Shown piece after piece: positions 28,733-37,749 of a stretch of DNA of 64,000 nt (positions within the stretch are counted from its first letter, which is position 1; each line of letters starts with the position of its first letter). The notes under the pieces are model-generated. The model had not been told where the DNA came from. It saw only the letters and a list, made by a program, of their open reading frames with translations, and did not search any database. Position numbers and translations under genes: made by a program. Origin of the DNA: Pseudorhodoferax soli (GTDB lineage: Bacteria > Pseudomonadota > Gammaproteobacteria > Burkholderiales > Burkholderiaceae_C); the NCBI RefSeq assembly GCF_003337555.1, contig NZ_QPJK01000004.1:409320-473319 (forward strand), written 5' to 3'.

Positions 28733-29650
28733 ATGAACGTGCGTTTCCTCGAAGCCTTCGTCTGGGTGGCCAAGCTCGGCAGCTTCAAGGCCGCGGCCGA
28801 GAAGCTGCACACCACGCAGGCCGGCATCTCCAGCCGCATCGCCACGCTGGAAGAACAGTTCGGCGTGCGCCTGTTCGAGCGCGAGCACCGCGGCGTGATG
28901 CTGACCTGGCATGGCACCGAGCTGATGCCCCACGCCGAACGCATGATGGAGATGCAGTCGCGCATGCTGGCGGCCATGGGCGCGCCGGCCGCGTTCACGG
29001 GCCAGCTGCGCATCGGCGTGATCGAGACCATCGCGCACACCTGGCTGCCGGCGCTGCTGTCGCGCTTTGCCGAGCGCTACCCCAACGCCACGCTGGAGCT
29101 GATCTCCGACATCACGCCGCGGCTGCGCGACGAGCTGCTGCGCGGCACACTGGACTGCGCCATCCTGTCGGAAGAGATCACGCAGGGCTTCATCGACAAC
29201 CGGCGGCTCGCCAACTTCGCGATGGGCTGGGCCGCCAGCCCGGCGCGCGCGCTGACCTTTCCCGCGCGCGCACAGCTCTCGTTCGCCGACATCGCGCAGC
29301 ACCCCATCATCTCGTTCCACCGCGAGTCCAGCGTGTACCGCAACATCGCGCAGAACACGGCCGGCTGCGCCAACCTGCGCGTGAGCTACTTCTCGTCGCT
29401 GGGCGCCATGGTGGACATGGCCCGCTCGGGCTTCGGCGCGGCGCTGCTGCCGGTCTGCGCGATCCAGCAGGACCTGGAGCAAGGCCGCCTGGTGCTGCTG
29501 GACGTGGCACCGCAGCCGATGCCGCTGCCGGTGGTCGCCAGCTTCCGCATGGAGCCGGCCTCGCCCATGGCGGAGGCCCTGGTGGCCATGGCGCAATCGG
29601 CCAACGACGACTTCGTCGCGGCCAGCCGGCGCGACATCCTGGCGCCCTGA
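28733..29650 (+). CDS. LysR-family transcriptional regulator
   Basis: 305-residue regulator. The winged helix-turn-helix is MNVRFLEAFVWVAKLGSFKAAAEKLHTTQAGISSRIATLEEQFGVRLFER (about residues 1-60), and a LysR effector domain occupies about 85-295. It stands 127 bases upstream of the cupin/DUF1445/TRAP/amidase cluster in the same direction and is its likely regulator. The ATG at 28733 places the helix-turn-helix at the very N-terminus, as usual. The frameshifted toxin reading frame runs through its first 970 bases in another frame and is spurious there. Confidence 0.92.
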   Translation: MNVRFLEAFVWVAKLGSFKAAAEKLHTTQAGISSRIATLEEQFGVRLFEREHRGVMLTWHGTELMPHAERMMEMQSRMLAAMGAPAAFTGQLRIGVIETIAHTWLPALLSRFAERYPNATLELISDITPRLRDELLRGTLDCAILSEEITQGFIDNRRLANFAMGWAASPARALTFPARAQLSFADIAQHPIISFHRESSVYRNIAQNTAGCANLRVSYFSSLGAMVDMARSGFGAALLPVCAIQQDLEQGRLVLLDVAPQPMPLPVVASFRMEPASPMAEALVAMAQSANDDFVAASRRDILAP

Positions 29651-29777
29651 AACCGGGCACGGTGCACGGGCCTGGGGCGCCCGCGTGCGCCAGCCTTGTG
29701 CCATGAGGAAATCTGTTGCAGCGGCGCAAGAATTTCCCGTTTGACCCTGGCCGGGTGCGGGACAACACTGCGCCCCC

Positions 29778-30170
29778 ATGCCCTCCTCCTCTTCCGTACC
29801 CCGCCCCAAGCTGCACCGCGAGTTCTTCGCCATCGGCCGCGCCGACGCGGCCTGGACGGCGGTCGACTCGACCGCCGGCCGCATCGAGGAGATCGTGCTG
29901 GCCGACAACTTCGATGCCGCCAGCGGCACCGGCTCGCGCACGCGGCTGGCCCGCTGGTCGGCTGGCGCGCTGATCGACCGCCCGGTGGTGCACGACTTCC
30001 ACGAGGAGGTCTTCATCGTCGAAGGCGACTTCGTGGTCGGCTGCGACGCCGAAGGCCAGGGCGGCGAGACCTTCGGCGCCTACACCTTCGCCTGCCGCCC
30101 GCCCGGCGCGCTGCACGGCCCGTTCACGTCCCGCACCGGCTGTGTGCTGTTCGAAATCTGCTACTACTGA
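29778..30170 (+). CDS. Cupin-domain protein
   Basis: 130-residue single-domain cupin. Cupin motif 1 is approximated by [19 protein letters not shown] (metal-binding His/Glu cluster) and motif 2 by [21 protein letters not shown]. Small cupins like this bind a metal and act as isomerases, hydrolases or sensors; the reaction here is unknown. Its stop is 1 base before the ATG of the DUF1445 gene, indicating cotranscription and a role in the same pathway. Confidence 0.82.
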   Translation: MPSSSSVPRPKLHREFFAIGRADAAWTAVDSTAGRIEEIVLADNFDAASGTGSRTRLARWSAGALIDRPVVHDFHEEVFIVEGDFVVGCDAEGQGGETFGAYTFACRPPGALHGPFTSRTGCVLFEICYY

Positions 30171-30171
30171 C

Positions 30172-30984
30172 ATGGCCCAAGCCTCCTCCCTTCCCTTGGC
30201 GACGCTCGCGCCCGACGGCCGCACGGCACGGCGCCTGGTCCGCACCGGGCAGCACACGGGCCACACCGCCGGCATGGCGCCAGGCCACGTGCAGGCCAAC
30301 CTGGCGATCCTGCCGCGCGCCCAGGCCGACGACTTCCTGCGCTTTTGCCAGCGCAACCCCAAGCCCTGCCCGCTGCTGGCGGTGTCCGAACCCGGAGACC
30401 CCTTGCTACCCACCTTGGGCGACGACGTGGACATCCGCAGCGATGTGCCGCGCTACCGCGTCTGGCGCGACGGCATGCTGGTGGACGAGCCGACGGACAT
30501 CGCGTCGCTCTGGCATGCCGACCTCGTCACCTTCGCCATCGGCTGCTCATTCACCTTCGAGACGGCGCTGCTGCAGGCCGATGTGCCGCTGCGGCATGTG
30601 GCGCAGGGCCGCAATGTGGCGATGTTCCGCACCAACGTGCAGACCGTGCCGGCCGGGGCCTTCCACGGGCCGCTGGTGGTGTCCATGCGTCCGCTCAAGG
30701 CGGCGGACGCGATCCGCGCCGTGCAGGTCACCTCGCGCTTTCCGGGCGCACACGGCGCGCCGGTGCACCTGGGCGACCCCGCGCGCATCGGCATCGCCGA
30801 TGCCGGGCGGCCCGACTGGGGCGATGCCGTGGAGATCGCCGACGGCGAGCTGCCGGTATTCTGGGCCTGCGGTGTCACGCCGCAGGCCGTCATCGAAGCG
30901 GCCCGGCTTCCCTTTTGCATCACCCATGCACCCGGCCACATGCTGGTGACCGACCTGCGCGACCACCAGCTGGCCGTGCTCTGA
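30172..30984 (+). CDS. DUF1445 putative hydro-lyase
   Basis: 270-residue member of the DUF1445 family, annotated as putative hydro-lyases and related to eukaryotic D-glutamate cyclase. Recognisable blocks are [60 protein letters not shown] and the terminal [13 protein letters not shown]. The CSFTFE segment (Cys and Glu) is the best candidate for active-site residues. It overlaps no neighbour but is 1 base after the cupin gene. A role in lactam or dehydration chemistry on the solute taken up by the TRAP system is plausible. Confidence 0.85.
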   Translation: MAQASSLPLATLAPDGRTARRLVRTGQHTGHTAGMAPGHVQANLAILPRAQADDFLRFCQRNPKPCPLLAVSEPGDPLLPTLGDDVDIRSDVPRYRVWRDGMLVDEPTDIASLWHADLVTFAIGCSFTFETALLQADVPLRHVAQGRNVAMFRTNVQTVPAGAFHGPLVVSMRPLKAADAIRAVQVTSRFPGAHGAPVHLGDPARIGIADAGRPDWGDAVEIADGELPVFWACGVTPQAVIEAARLPFCITHAPGHMLVTDLRDHQLAVL

Positions 30985-31047
30985 CCCCCGCTGCACCCCG
31001 CCTTCGCTCCCGCTCCTGCTCCCGACCATTCACCCAAGGACCACACC

Positions 31048-32094
31048 ATGAAGCTCCGCCACTGCCTGCCCGCCCTGGTCTGCACGACGCTCCTCGCCGC
31101 CACGGCCTCGGCCCAAAGCCTGCCCAAGACGCACCTGAAGGTCACCGGCGGCCTGTCCAACCTGACGGCCTACCAGGACTACGAACGCCCGTTCTGGACC
31201 AAGACCATCGGCGAGAAGAGCCAGGGCCAGGTCACGGCCGAGATCAAGGGCTTCAACGAGATGGGCATGAAGGGCCCCGAGCTGCTGCGCCTGCTGGGCA
31301 GCGGCGTGATCGAGTACGGCACCGCCACGCTGTCGTACTTCGCCTCGGACAACCCGATCAACGAAGCCATCGACCTGGCCGGCCTGGCCACCGATGTGAA
31401 GACCGCACGCACGCTGACCGACGCGTTCCAGCCGGTGCTGGCCAAGACCTACGGCGAGGGCAACAAGGTCAAGCTGCTGGGCATCTCCACCTACCCGGCG
31501 CAGGTGCTGTTCTGCAATGCCGACATCAAGGGCCTGGGCGACATCAAGGGCAAGAAGGTGCGCACCAGCAGCCGCACGCAGGCCGACTTCATCGAGGCCC
31601 TGGGCGGCACGAGCGTGACGATGGCCTTCGGCGACGTGGTGCCTGCCATGCAGAACAAGGTGGTGGACTGCGCCATCACCGGCTCGCTCTCGGGCTACTC
31701 GGCCAAGTGGTATGAGGTCGCCACCCACCTGCTGGCCCTGCCCGTCAACTGGAACCAGCAGGTCCACGCCGTCAACGGCGCGACCTGGTCCAAGTACGAC
31801 CCCGCCCTGCAGAAGTTCCTGCAGACCGAGGTCGACGGCCTGGTCAACACGATCTGGGACGCTGCCGCCAAGCAGACCCAGCAGGGCTACGACTGCAACA
31901 CCGGCGCGGCTGCCTGCACGTTGCCGGTGAAGGGCAAGATGGTGCTGGTGACGCCGTCCGAGCAGGACAAGGCGCTGCTCAAGCAGGTCAGCGAGCAGGT
32001 TGTCGCCAAGTGGGCGCAGCGCTGCTCGGCCGCGTGCGTGAACGACTTCAACACCACCATCGGCAAGACGCTGGGCGTGGTGGCGAAGAAGTAG
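31048..32094 (+). CDS. TRAP transporter solute-binding protein (DctP family)
   Basis: 348-residue periplasmic receptor. The signal peptide MKLRHCLPALVCTTLLAATASA is cleaved before QSLPKTHLKV. The DctP fold is indicated by DIKGKKVRTSSRTQADFIEALGG, where the first Arg corresponds to the carboxylate-binding residue, and by TMAFGDVVPAMQNKVVDCAITG. Cys residues are unusually frequent near the C-terminus (GYDCNTGAAACTL, CSAACVNDF), suggesting disulfides. The ligand is probably a carboxylate or acyl-amide acid; an exact identity cannot be read from sequence. It heads the dctPQM trio. Confidence 0.9.
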   Translation: MKLRHCLPALVCTTLLAATASAQSLPKTHLKVTGGLSNLTAYQDYERPFWTKTIGEKSQGQVTAEIKGFNEMGMKGPELLRLLGSGVIEYGTATLSYFASDNPINEAIDLAGLATDVKTARTLTDAFQPVLAKTYGEGNKVKLLGISTYPAQVLFCNADIKGLGDIKGKKVRTSSRTQADFIEALGGTSVTMAFGDVVPAMQNKVVDCAITGSLSGYSAKWYEVATHLLALPVNWNQQVHAVNGATWSKYDPALQKFLQTEVDGLVNTIWDAAAKQTQQGYDCNTGAAACTLPVKGKMVLVTPSEQDKALLKQVSEQVVAKWAQRCSAACVNDFNTTIGKTLGVVAKK

Positions 32095-32119
32095 TCCGCC
32101 CGCACCGAACGACCTGGCC

Positions 32120-32749
32120 ATGAGCCCCCTTCCCCATCCCTACGGCCCGTCCCTGCTGGGGCGCAGCCTGGCATTGGCCAGCACCCTGTCGCGCGCCGCG
32201 GTCTGGGCCGGCGCCGCGCTGACCGGCGCCAGCGTGCTGCTGGTGACCTACGACGTGGTCGTGCGCCGCCTGTTCGGCCACAGCCTGGGCGGCGCGGACG
32301 AGCTGTCCGGCTACGCCTTCGCGATCAGCGTGACCTGGGCCCTGGCCTTCACCGCGCTGGAGCGTGCCAACGTGCGCATCGACGTGCTCTACCAGTACCT
32401 GCCGACGCGCCTTGCCGCCGTGCTCGACTGGCTGGCACTGGCCAGCCTGGGCGGCTTCGCGGCGTGCCTGGGCTGGTATGCCAGCGACGTGCTGCAGACC
32501 TCCTGGACGGCCAACTCCACCGCCAACACCCCGCTGGGCACGCCGCTGTGGATTCCGCAGCTGCTGTGGCTGGCGGGGCTGTTCTGGTTCGTGCTGGTGC
32601 TGGCGTTGATGCTGCTGCGCGCCAGCACGGCACTGGTCACGGGCGACTGGGAGACGCTGCGCGCGGTGGCGGGCATGAAGTCCGCCGTCGAAGAAGCCGA
32701 GGAAGGTGCCGCCGAAGGCGAGCGCCTGGTCGCTGCGGAGCGTGCGTGA
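32120..32749 (+). CDS. TRAP transporter small permease (DctQ family)
   Basis: 209-residue protein with four predicted membrane helices. The first helix pair surrounds SVLLVTYDVVVRRLFGHSLGGADELSGYAF, the usual DctQ signature area. The C-terminus is a charged cytoplasmic tail (EEAEEGAAEGERLVAAERA). It follows the receptor gene after 25 bases and shares a TGATG stop/start with the large permease gene, indicating translational coupling. Confidence 0.88.
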   Translation: MSPLPHPYGPSLLGRSLALASTLSRAAVWAGAALTGASVLLVTYDVVVRRLFGHSLGGADELSGYAFAISVTWALAFTALERANVRIDVLYQYLPTRLAAVLDWLALASLGGFAACLGWYASDVLQTSWTANSTANTPLGTPLWIPQLLWLAGLFWFVLVLALMLLRASTALVTGDWETLRAVAGMKSAVEEAEEGAAEGERLVAAERA

Positions 32750-34038
32750 TGGGCATGATCGGCGTCTCCCTCGTCCTGCTGCTGGTGCTGCTGGGCGTGT
32801 GCATCCCCGTCGGGGCCGCACTGGGCCTGCTGGGCCTGATCCTCGAACCGCTGTATTCGTCGCTGCCGCTCGCGCGGGCCATGGGCGAGATGGCCTGGGG
32901 TTCGAGCAACGAATTCCTGCTGGTGGCCATCCCGCTGTTCGTCATGCTGGGCGAAATCCTGCTGCGCGCAGGCTTTGCCCAGCGCATGTACGAGGCGATG
33001 GCCAAGTGGCTGAGCTGGCTGCCGGGCGGGCTGATGCACGCCAACATCGGCGCCAGCACGGTGTTCGCCGCGACCTCGGGCTCCAGCGTCGCCACCGCGG
33101 CCACCGTGGGCACGGTGGCGCTGCCGCAGATCAAGCGCTTCGGCTACAACGAGCCGCTGTTCCTGGGCAGCATCGCCGCCGGCGGCACGCTGGGCATCCT
33201 GATCCCACCCTCGATCAACCTCGTCATCTACGGCGTGCTGACGAACACCTCGGTGCCCAAGCTGTACCTGGCCGGCATCCTGCCGGGCATCCTGGCGGCG
33301 CTGCTCTTCATGGCGGTGATCGTGGCCGCCTGCCTGTGGCGTCCGGCCTGGGGCGGCGAGCCGGTGCGGGCCAGCTGGCGTGAACGCTTCGCCAGCCTGG
33401 TGCACCTGCTGCCACCGCTGGCGATCTTCATCCTGGTGGTGGGCTCCATCTACGCCGGCCTGGCCACCCCGACGGAGGCGGCGGCGCTCGGCGTGGTCGG
33501 CGCGCTGGTGCTGGCCCTCGCAGCAGGCCGGGTGTCCTGGCAGATGCTGCGCGAGGTGGCGGAGAACACGATGCGCTCGACGGCGATGATCATGCTGATC
33601 GTCATCGCCGCCGGCTTCCTGAACTTCGTGATGTCGGCGATCGGCCTGACCGACGCCATCACGAGCAGCGTGGCCGGCCTGGGCTGGCCGCCGATGGCCA
33701 TGCTCGGCGCGATGGTGGTGTTCTACGTGATCCTGGGCTGTTTCATGGAAACCCTGTCCATGATGATCACCACCATCCCCATCGTCGCGCCGATCATGAC
33801 CGCGCTCGGCTTCGACCCGATCTGGCTCGGCATCGTGATCATCGTGCTGGTGGAGACCGCGCTGATCACGCCGCCGGTGGGCCTGAACCTCTTCGTGGTG
33901 CAGAGCCTGCGCAAGAGCGGCTCCATCCAGGCCGTGATCGTCGGCGCACTGCCCTTCGTGCTGGCGCTGTTCGCGGTGATCGCGCTGCTGGCGCTGGCCC
34001 CCGACCTGGCGCTGTGGCTGCCGCGCATCTTCGGCTGA
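32749..34038 (+). CDS. TRAP transporter large permease (DctM family)
   Basis: 429-residue membrane protein, the sodium-coupled transport channel of the TRAP system, with about twelve hydrophobic segments. Diagnostic blocks are IPLFVMLGEILLRAG, ANIGASTVFAATSGSSVATAATVG, LGILIPPSINLVIYGVLT and ETALITPPVGLNLFVVQ. The ATG at 32749 overlaps the small-permease stop (TGATG). It is followed by the DUF2848 gene after 35 bases. Confidence 0.92.
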   Translation: MGMIGVSLVLLLVLLGVCIPVGAALGLLGLILEPLYSSLPLARAMGEMAWGSSNEFLLVAIPLFVMLGEILLRAGFAQRMYEAMAKWLSWLPGGLMHANIGASTVFAATSGSSVATAATVGTVALPQIKRFGYNEPLFLGSIAAGGTLGILIPPSINLVIYGVLTNTSVPKLYLAGILPGILAALLFMAVIVAACLWRPAWGGEPVRASWRERFASLVHLLPPLAIFILVVGSIYAGLATPTEAAALGVVGALVLALAAGRVSWQMLREVAENTMRSTAMIMLIVIAAGFLNFVMSAIGLTDAITSSVAGLGWPPMAMLGAMVVFYVILGCFMETLSMMITTIPIVAPIMTALGFDPIWLGIVIIVLVETALITPPVGLNLFVVQSLRKSGSIQAVIVGALPFVLALFAVIALLALAPDLALWLPRIFG

Positions 34039-34073
34039 CCCGCCCGCCCTCCAACCCTTTCTTCGTCCATTCC

Positions 34074-34757
34074 ATGCTGTTGTCCTTCTCCATACCCACC
34101 GCCGGCGGCGCGGCCGCGCTCGACGTCGCCATCGACCACTTCGTCATCGCTGGCTGGGCCGGCCGCGACCATGCCGCCATCGAGCACCACATCGAAGAAC
34201 TGGCCGCCATCGGCGTGCCCCGCCCGACCGCCGTGCCGCTGTTCTACCGGGTCGCGGCCAACCAGCTGACGCAGGAGAACTGCCTGCAGATGGTCGGCCC
34301 CGACAGCTCCGGCGAGGTGGAGGTGCTGCTCTTCAGCCACGCCGGCCGCAGCTATGTGAGCCTCACCTCCGACCACACCGACCGCAAGCTCGAGTCGCAC
34401 AGCGTGGCACTGTCCAAGCAGCTGTGCGCCAAGCCGGTGGCGCGCGAAGCCTGGCCGCTCGACGAGGTGCTGCCGCACTGGGACAGCCTGCGCATCGTCT
34501 CGACCATCACCGAGGACGGCCGCGAAGTGGAGTACCAGAACGGCACGCTGGACAGCCTGCGCGAAGTGCGCGACCTGGCGCTGCGCCACACCGGACAGCC
34601 ACAGCTTCCCGACGGCATGGCCATGAGCTGCGGCACGGTGCCGGTGATCGGCGGCATCCGGCCGGCGACCAGTTTTGGCATGATGCTCGTCGACGAACGG
34701 CTCGGCCGCCGCCTGGCACACCGCTACACGGTGGAGTGCCTTCCCGTGGTGGCCTGA
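34074..34757 (+). CDS. DUF2848 (fumarylacetoacetate-hydrolase-like) protein
   Basis: 227-residue protein of the DUF2848 family, related in fold to FAA hydrolases. Visible features are IDHFVIAGWAGRDHAAIEHHIEEL, the metal/acid cluster VSLTSDHTDRKLE and a conserved SCGTVPVIGGIRPATSFGMML block near residue 185-205. FAA-fold enzymes cleave or decarboxylate 2-keto acids, but the reaction of this family is not established to my knowledge. The position between a TRAP transporter and an amidase indicates catabolism of the imported solute. The ATG at 34074 matches the domain start. Confidence 0.82.
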   Translation: MLLSFSIPTAGGAAALDVAIDHFVIAGWAGRDHAAIEHHIEELAAIGVPRPTAVPLFYRVAANQLTQENCLQMVGPDSSGEVEVLLFSHAGRSYVSLTSDHTDRKLESHSVALSKQLCAKPVAREAWPLDEVLPHWDSLRIVSTITEDGREVEYQNGTLDSLREVRDLALRHTGQPQLPDGMAMSCGTVPVIGGIRPATSFGMMLVDERLGRRLAHRYTVECLPVVA

Positions 34758-34822
34758 CCGGCGCCAGCCGCACGGCACCGCTCGCGCAGTGCCGACCCCA
34801 ACGCTTCTTCCTCCATCCGCCC

Positions 34823-36160
34823 ATGCCCACCACCGCCCGCATCGCCGCCATGCGCGCCCGGCTCGACGCCGGCAATGCCTCGCACGAGGCCATCGTCACG
34901 CAGGCGCTGGAAGGCGCGAAGCTGCCGTCCGCCGCGCATGTCTTCACCGCCCTCTACACCGATGCGGCGCTGGCCGCCGCACGCCATGCCGACGCCGCCC
35001 GCAAGGCCGGCGTGCAGCTGCCGGCGCTGGCCGGCCTGCCGGTCACCATCAAGGACTTGTACGACGTGGCCGGCGAGACCACCATGGCCGGCTCCGTCGT
35101 GCGGCGCGGCGCGGCACCGGCGGCGCACGACAGCGTGGCCGTGCAGCGCCTGCGCGCGCAGGGCGCGGCCATCGTCGGCAAGACCAACATGACCGAGTTC
35201 GCGTTCTCGGGTGTGGGCATCAACCCGCACCACGGCACGCCGCACAACCCGGCCGACCCGGACATCGCGCGCATCCCGGGCGGCTCCTCATCCGGCGCGG
35301 CGGTGTCGGTGGCGCTGGGCCTGGCGGTCGTCGGGCTGGGCTCGGACACCGGCGGCTCGATCCGCATCCCGGCCGCGCTGTGCGGCATCGTGGGCTTCAA
35401 GAGCACGCAGTCGCGCACGCCGCGCACGGGCGCCTTCCCGCTGTCGCAGACGCTGGACACGGTCTGCGCCATGGCACGTTCGGTGGAAGACTGCCTGGTG
35501 GCCGATGCCGCGCTGGCCGATGCGCCGCTCGCGGTGCGGCGCCGGCCGCTGCAGGGCCTGCGCCTGGCGGTGCCCAGCACGCTGATGTTCGACGGCATCG
35601 ACCGGCCGACCGCGCGCGCCTTCCAGCGCGCGGTGACCAAGCTCTCGGCTGCCGGCGCGCAGGTCGTGGACATCACGCTCGCGGAGCTGGCCGAGGTGGC
35701 GAAGATCAACGCGCCGGGCGGCTTCTCGCCGATCGAGGCGGCGGCCGTGCACCGCGCCACCATCGCCGATGGCCGCGCCTTGTACGACAGCCGCGTGGCG
35801 GCCCGCATCGACCTGGGCATGACGGTGAGCGCGGTCGACTACATCACCATGCAGCAGCGCCGGGCCGACTGGATCGCGCGCATGGAAGGCGCGCTGCAGG
35901 GCTTCGACGCGCTGCTGTGCCCCACGGTGCCGATCGCCGCACCCCCGATCGAGTCGCTGGCCACCGACGAGGCCTTCTTCCAGGCCAACGGCATGCTGTT
36001 GCGCAACACCTTCGCGATCAACTTCCTGGACGGCTGCTCGTTCAGCCTGCCCTGCCATGAGGCGGGCGAGTTGCCGGCGGGGCTGATGCTGTCGTCGGTG
36101 CGTGGCGACGACGCGCGGCTGGCGGCCGTGGCGCTGGCCGTCGAGGCCGCGCTGGGCTGA
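34823..36160 (+). CDS. Amidase-signature hydrolase
   Basis: 445-residue amidase. The triad is K77 (LPVTIKDLYD), cis-Ser S155 (PGGSSSG) and S179 (SDTGGSIRIP). It is 66 bases after DUF2848 and ends the plus-strand cluster starting with LysR at 28.7 kb. No C-terminal AtzF-type domain and no AtzG/GatC partner are present, so it is neither allophanate nor carboxybiuret hydrolase nor GatA. It probably hydrolyses an amide bond in the compound imported by the TRAP system. It converges with the lipoyl protein gene. Confidence 0.85.
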   Translation: MPTTARIAAMRARLDAGNASHEAIVTQALEGAKLPSAAHVFTALYTDAALAAARHADAARKAGVQLPALAGLPVTIKDLYDVAGETTMAGSVVRRGAAPAAHDSVAVQRLRAQGAAIVGKTNMTEFAFSGVGINPHHGTPHNPADPDIARIPGGSSSGAAVSVALGLAVVGLGSDTGGSIRIPAALCGIVGFKSTQSRTPRTGAFPLSQTLDTVCAMARSVEDCLVADAALADAPLAVRRRPLQGLRLAVPSTLMFDGIDRPTARAFQRAVTKLSAAGAQVVDITLAELAEVAKINAPGGFSPIEAAAVHRATIADGRALYDSRVAARIDLGMTVSAVDYITMQQRRADWIARMEGALQGFDALLCPTVPIAAPPIESLATDEAFFQANGMLLRNTFAINFLDGCSFSLPCHEAGELPAGLMLSSVRGDDARLAAVALAVEAALG

Positions 36161-36183
36161 CCAGCCGCCGGATCAGTGCCGGA

Positions 36184-36549
36184 TCAGTTGCCGGTGAGGG
36201 CGTCGTAGGCCGCTTCGTCCAGCAGCGTGGCGAAGCGGGCCGCGTCCACGTTCGCCAGGCGCAGCATCCAGCCGGCGCCCATCGGGTCTTCGTTGACGAG
36301 GGCCGGGTTGTCGGCCAGCGCGGGGTTGACTTCCACGATGTCGGCGTCCAGCGGCATGTGCAGGTCGGACGCGGTCTTGACCGACTCGACCACGCCGACC
36401 ACCGTGTTCTCGGCCTGCCGGCCGCTGGCCTGCACGTCGACCACGACGATGTCGCCCAGGGTGTCCTGCGCATGGCGCGTGATGCCGGCCACGGCGGTGC
36501 CGTCCTCTTCCAGGCGCAGCCAGAAATGCTCTGCGGTGTAGCGGATCAC
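36184..36549 (-). CDS. Orphan GcvH-like lipoyl-carrier protein
   Basis: 121-residue glycine-cleavage H-protein homologue. The lipoylation site is K58 within ESVKTASDL, and the flanking GDIVVVDVQASGRQ and VEVNPALADNPALVNEDPMGAGWM segments are typical of H proteins. No gcvT or gcvP is nearby. Instead it overlaps by 4 bases the gene of an AhpD-like CxxC protein. AhpD-type peroxidases are known to receive electrons from lipoylated proteins, so this may be a dedicated redox carrier rather than a glycine-cleavage component (inference). Confidence 0.85.
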   Translation of the reverse strand: MIRYTAEHFWLRLEEDGTAVAGITRHAQDTLGDIVVVDVQASGRQAENTVVGVVESVKTASDLHMPLDADIVEVNPALADNPALVNEDPMGAGWMLRLANVDAARFATLLDEAAYDALTGN

Positions 36550-37712
36550 AGGCGTGCCTTCTCGGCCAGCGTGCCGTCCTTGTGGATGGGTTCGCCCAGG
36601 TTCAGCATGAGCCGGTTGGCCCAGGCGAACAGCGCGACGGCGTGCACCAGGTCCAGCGTCTCGCCGTCGGTCAGGCCGGCCGTGCGCAGGGCCTGCACAT
36701 CGGCGCCGCCAACGTCGGCGGGCGCCAGGCCCAGACGCGCCGAGAAGCCCACGATGGCCTTCTCGCGCGCGCTGGTGCCGGCCGTGGCCGGGTCTTCGAA
36801 CAGCTGCACGATCACGTCGTTGCGCTTGGCCAGCTGCTCGAAGCGCTGGGCGTGCACCGAGGCGCAGTAGACGCAGCCGTTCAGCCGCGACTCCACCGTG
36901 GCGCCCAGTTCGCGCTCGGCGCGCGGCATGCCGCCCGGCGCAAACATGATGGCGTTGAAAGCGATGGAGCGCTGCAGCAGCATCTCCGGCTGGTGCGCCA
37001 GCAGGCGGAAGTAGGCCTGGTCCTTGGCCGTGGGGCTCATCTCCTGCAGCGCAGCCATTTGCTCGGGCGTGGCTTCTTCCAGCCGCACGGGCTCGACCCA
37101 GGGCGTCCAGTCCAGCACCTCGTTGGTGAAGCCGCGGATGCGGATCGGGCTCTCCACGGTGCTGCCGCCGCGCGCCTCGGCCGGCTGTGCGGTCTCAGGC
37201 CCACCGGCACCGGCCGCGGCCAGCGCCTGCAGCCCGGCGACCACACGGATCTGGTAGGAGAGAAAGGCGATCAGCTGCCCCACGGCCACGATGGCCGCCG
37301 GCGGCAGGCCGGCGTCGGCCAGCGACTGCACGGCGCTGCGGTCGCCTTCGATGGGGCGCACGATGAGCTTGGTGGTGAAGGCCAGCAGCGTGGCCACGCG
37401 GGCGTCTGATGCAGCAGCCCCGCCATCGGCCGCGGCCACCAGCGCCGCATCGGCGCCCTCGGCCTGCAGCCGTGCGCGGTAGTGGTCGGCCAGCGTCGCG
37501 GCGCCGCTCAGGCGGCAGGCATGCAGCGCGACCAGCAGCCGCTCGACCACGGAGACGCCCACCACGGCGGGCGAGAACATGCCGGCGTAACTGCCTTGCG
37601 TGGCGTCGACGATCTTGGGGCGCTGGCGGCGCAGCGCGTGCAGTGCGTCGCCGGCGGCCAGCGGCACGGCCTGGTCGATCACGTCGACGGGCAGGGTCTC
37701 GGGGCTTGTCAT
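36546..37712 (-). CDS. Two-domain CMD/AhpD-like peroxidase-related protein
   Basis: 388-residue protein with two helical alkylhydroperoxidase-D-like (CMD) domains. The N-terminal one (about 45-165) lacks the active-site Cys pair. The C-terminal one (about 220-380) has the complete AhpD motif E274, C280-x-x-C283 and H287 (ESRLNGCVYCASVHAQRF). It belongs to peroxidase-related fusion proteins; the true substrate is unproven. The ATG at 37712 opens MTSPETLPVDVID; the upstream frame runs into the monooxygenase gene. It is coupled to the lipoyl protein gene downstream. Confidence 0.85.
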   Translation of the reverse strand: MTSPETLPVDVIDQAVPLAAGDALHALRRQRPKIVDATQGSYAGMFSPAVVGVSVVERLLVALHACRLSGAATLADHYRARLQAEGADAALVAAADGGAAASDARVATLLAFTTKLIVRPIEGDRSAVQSLADAGLPPAAIVAVGQLIAFLSYQIRVVAGLQALAAAGAGGPETAQPAEARGGSTVESPIRIRGFTNEVLDWTPWVEPVRLEEATPEQMAALQEMSPTAKDQAYFRLLAHQPEMLLQRSIAFNAIMFAPGGMPRAERELGATVESRLNGCVYCASVHAQRFEQLAKRNDVIVQLFEDPATAGTSAREKAIVGFSARLGLAPADVGGADVQALRTAGLTDGETLDLVHAVALFAWANRLMLNLGEPIHKDGTLAEKARL

Positions 37713-37749
37713 GTCGTCTTTGTCTTTCTGGTGTCGTTGCAAGAAGGGA

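Noticed and set aside
28303-29706. A 467-residue fusion of toxin with an Arg/Ala-rich tail
   Set aside because: After the frameshift the reading frame only traverses the LysR gene in another frame. The natural toxin stop is visible in the adjacent frame at 28614-28616.
36184-36549. Glycine cleavage system locus
   Set aside because: Only the H-protein-like gene is present; no gcvT or gcvP nearby, and coupling is to an AhpD-like gene.
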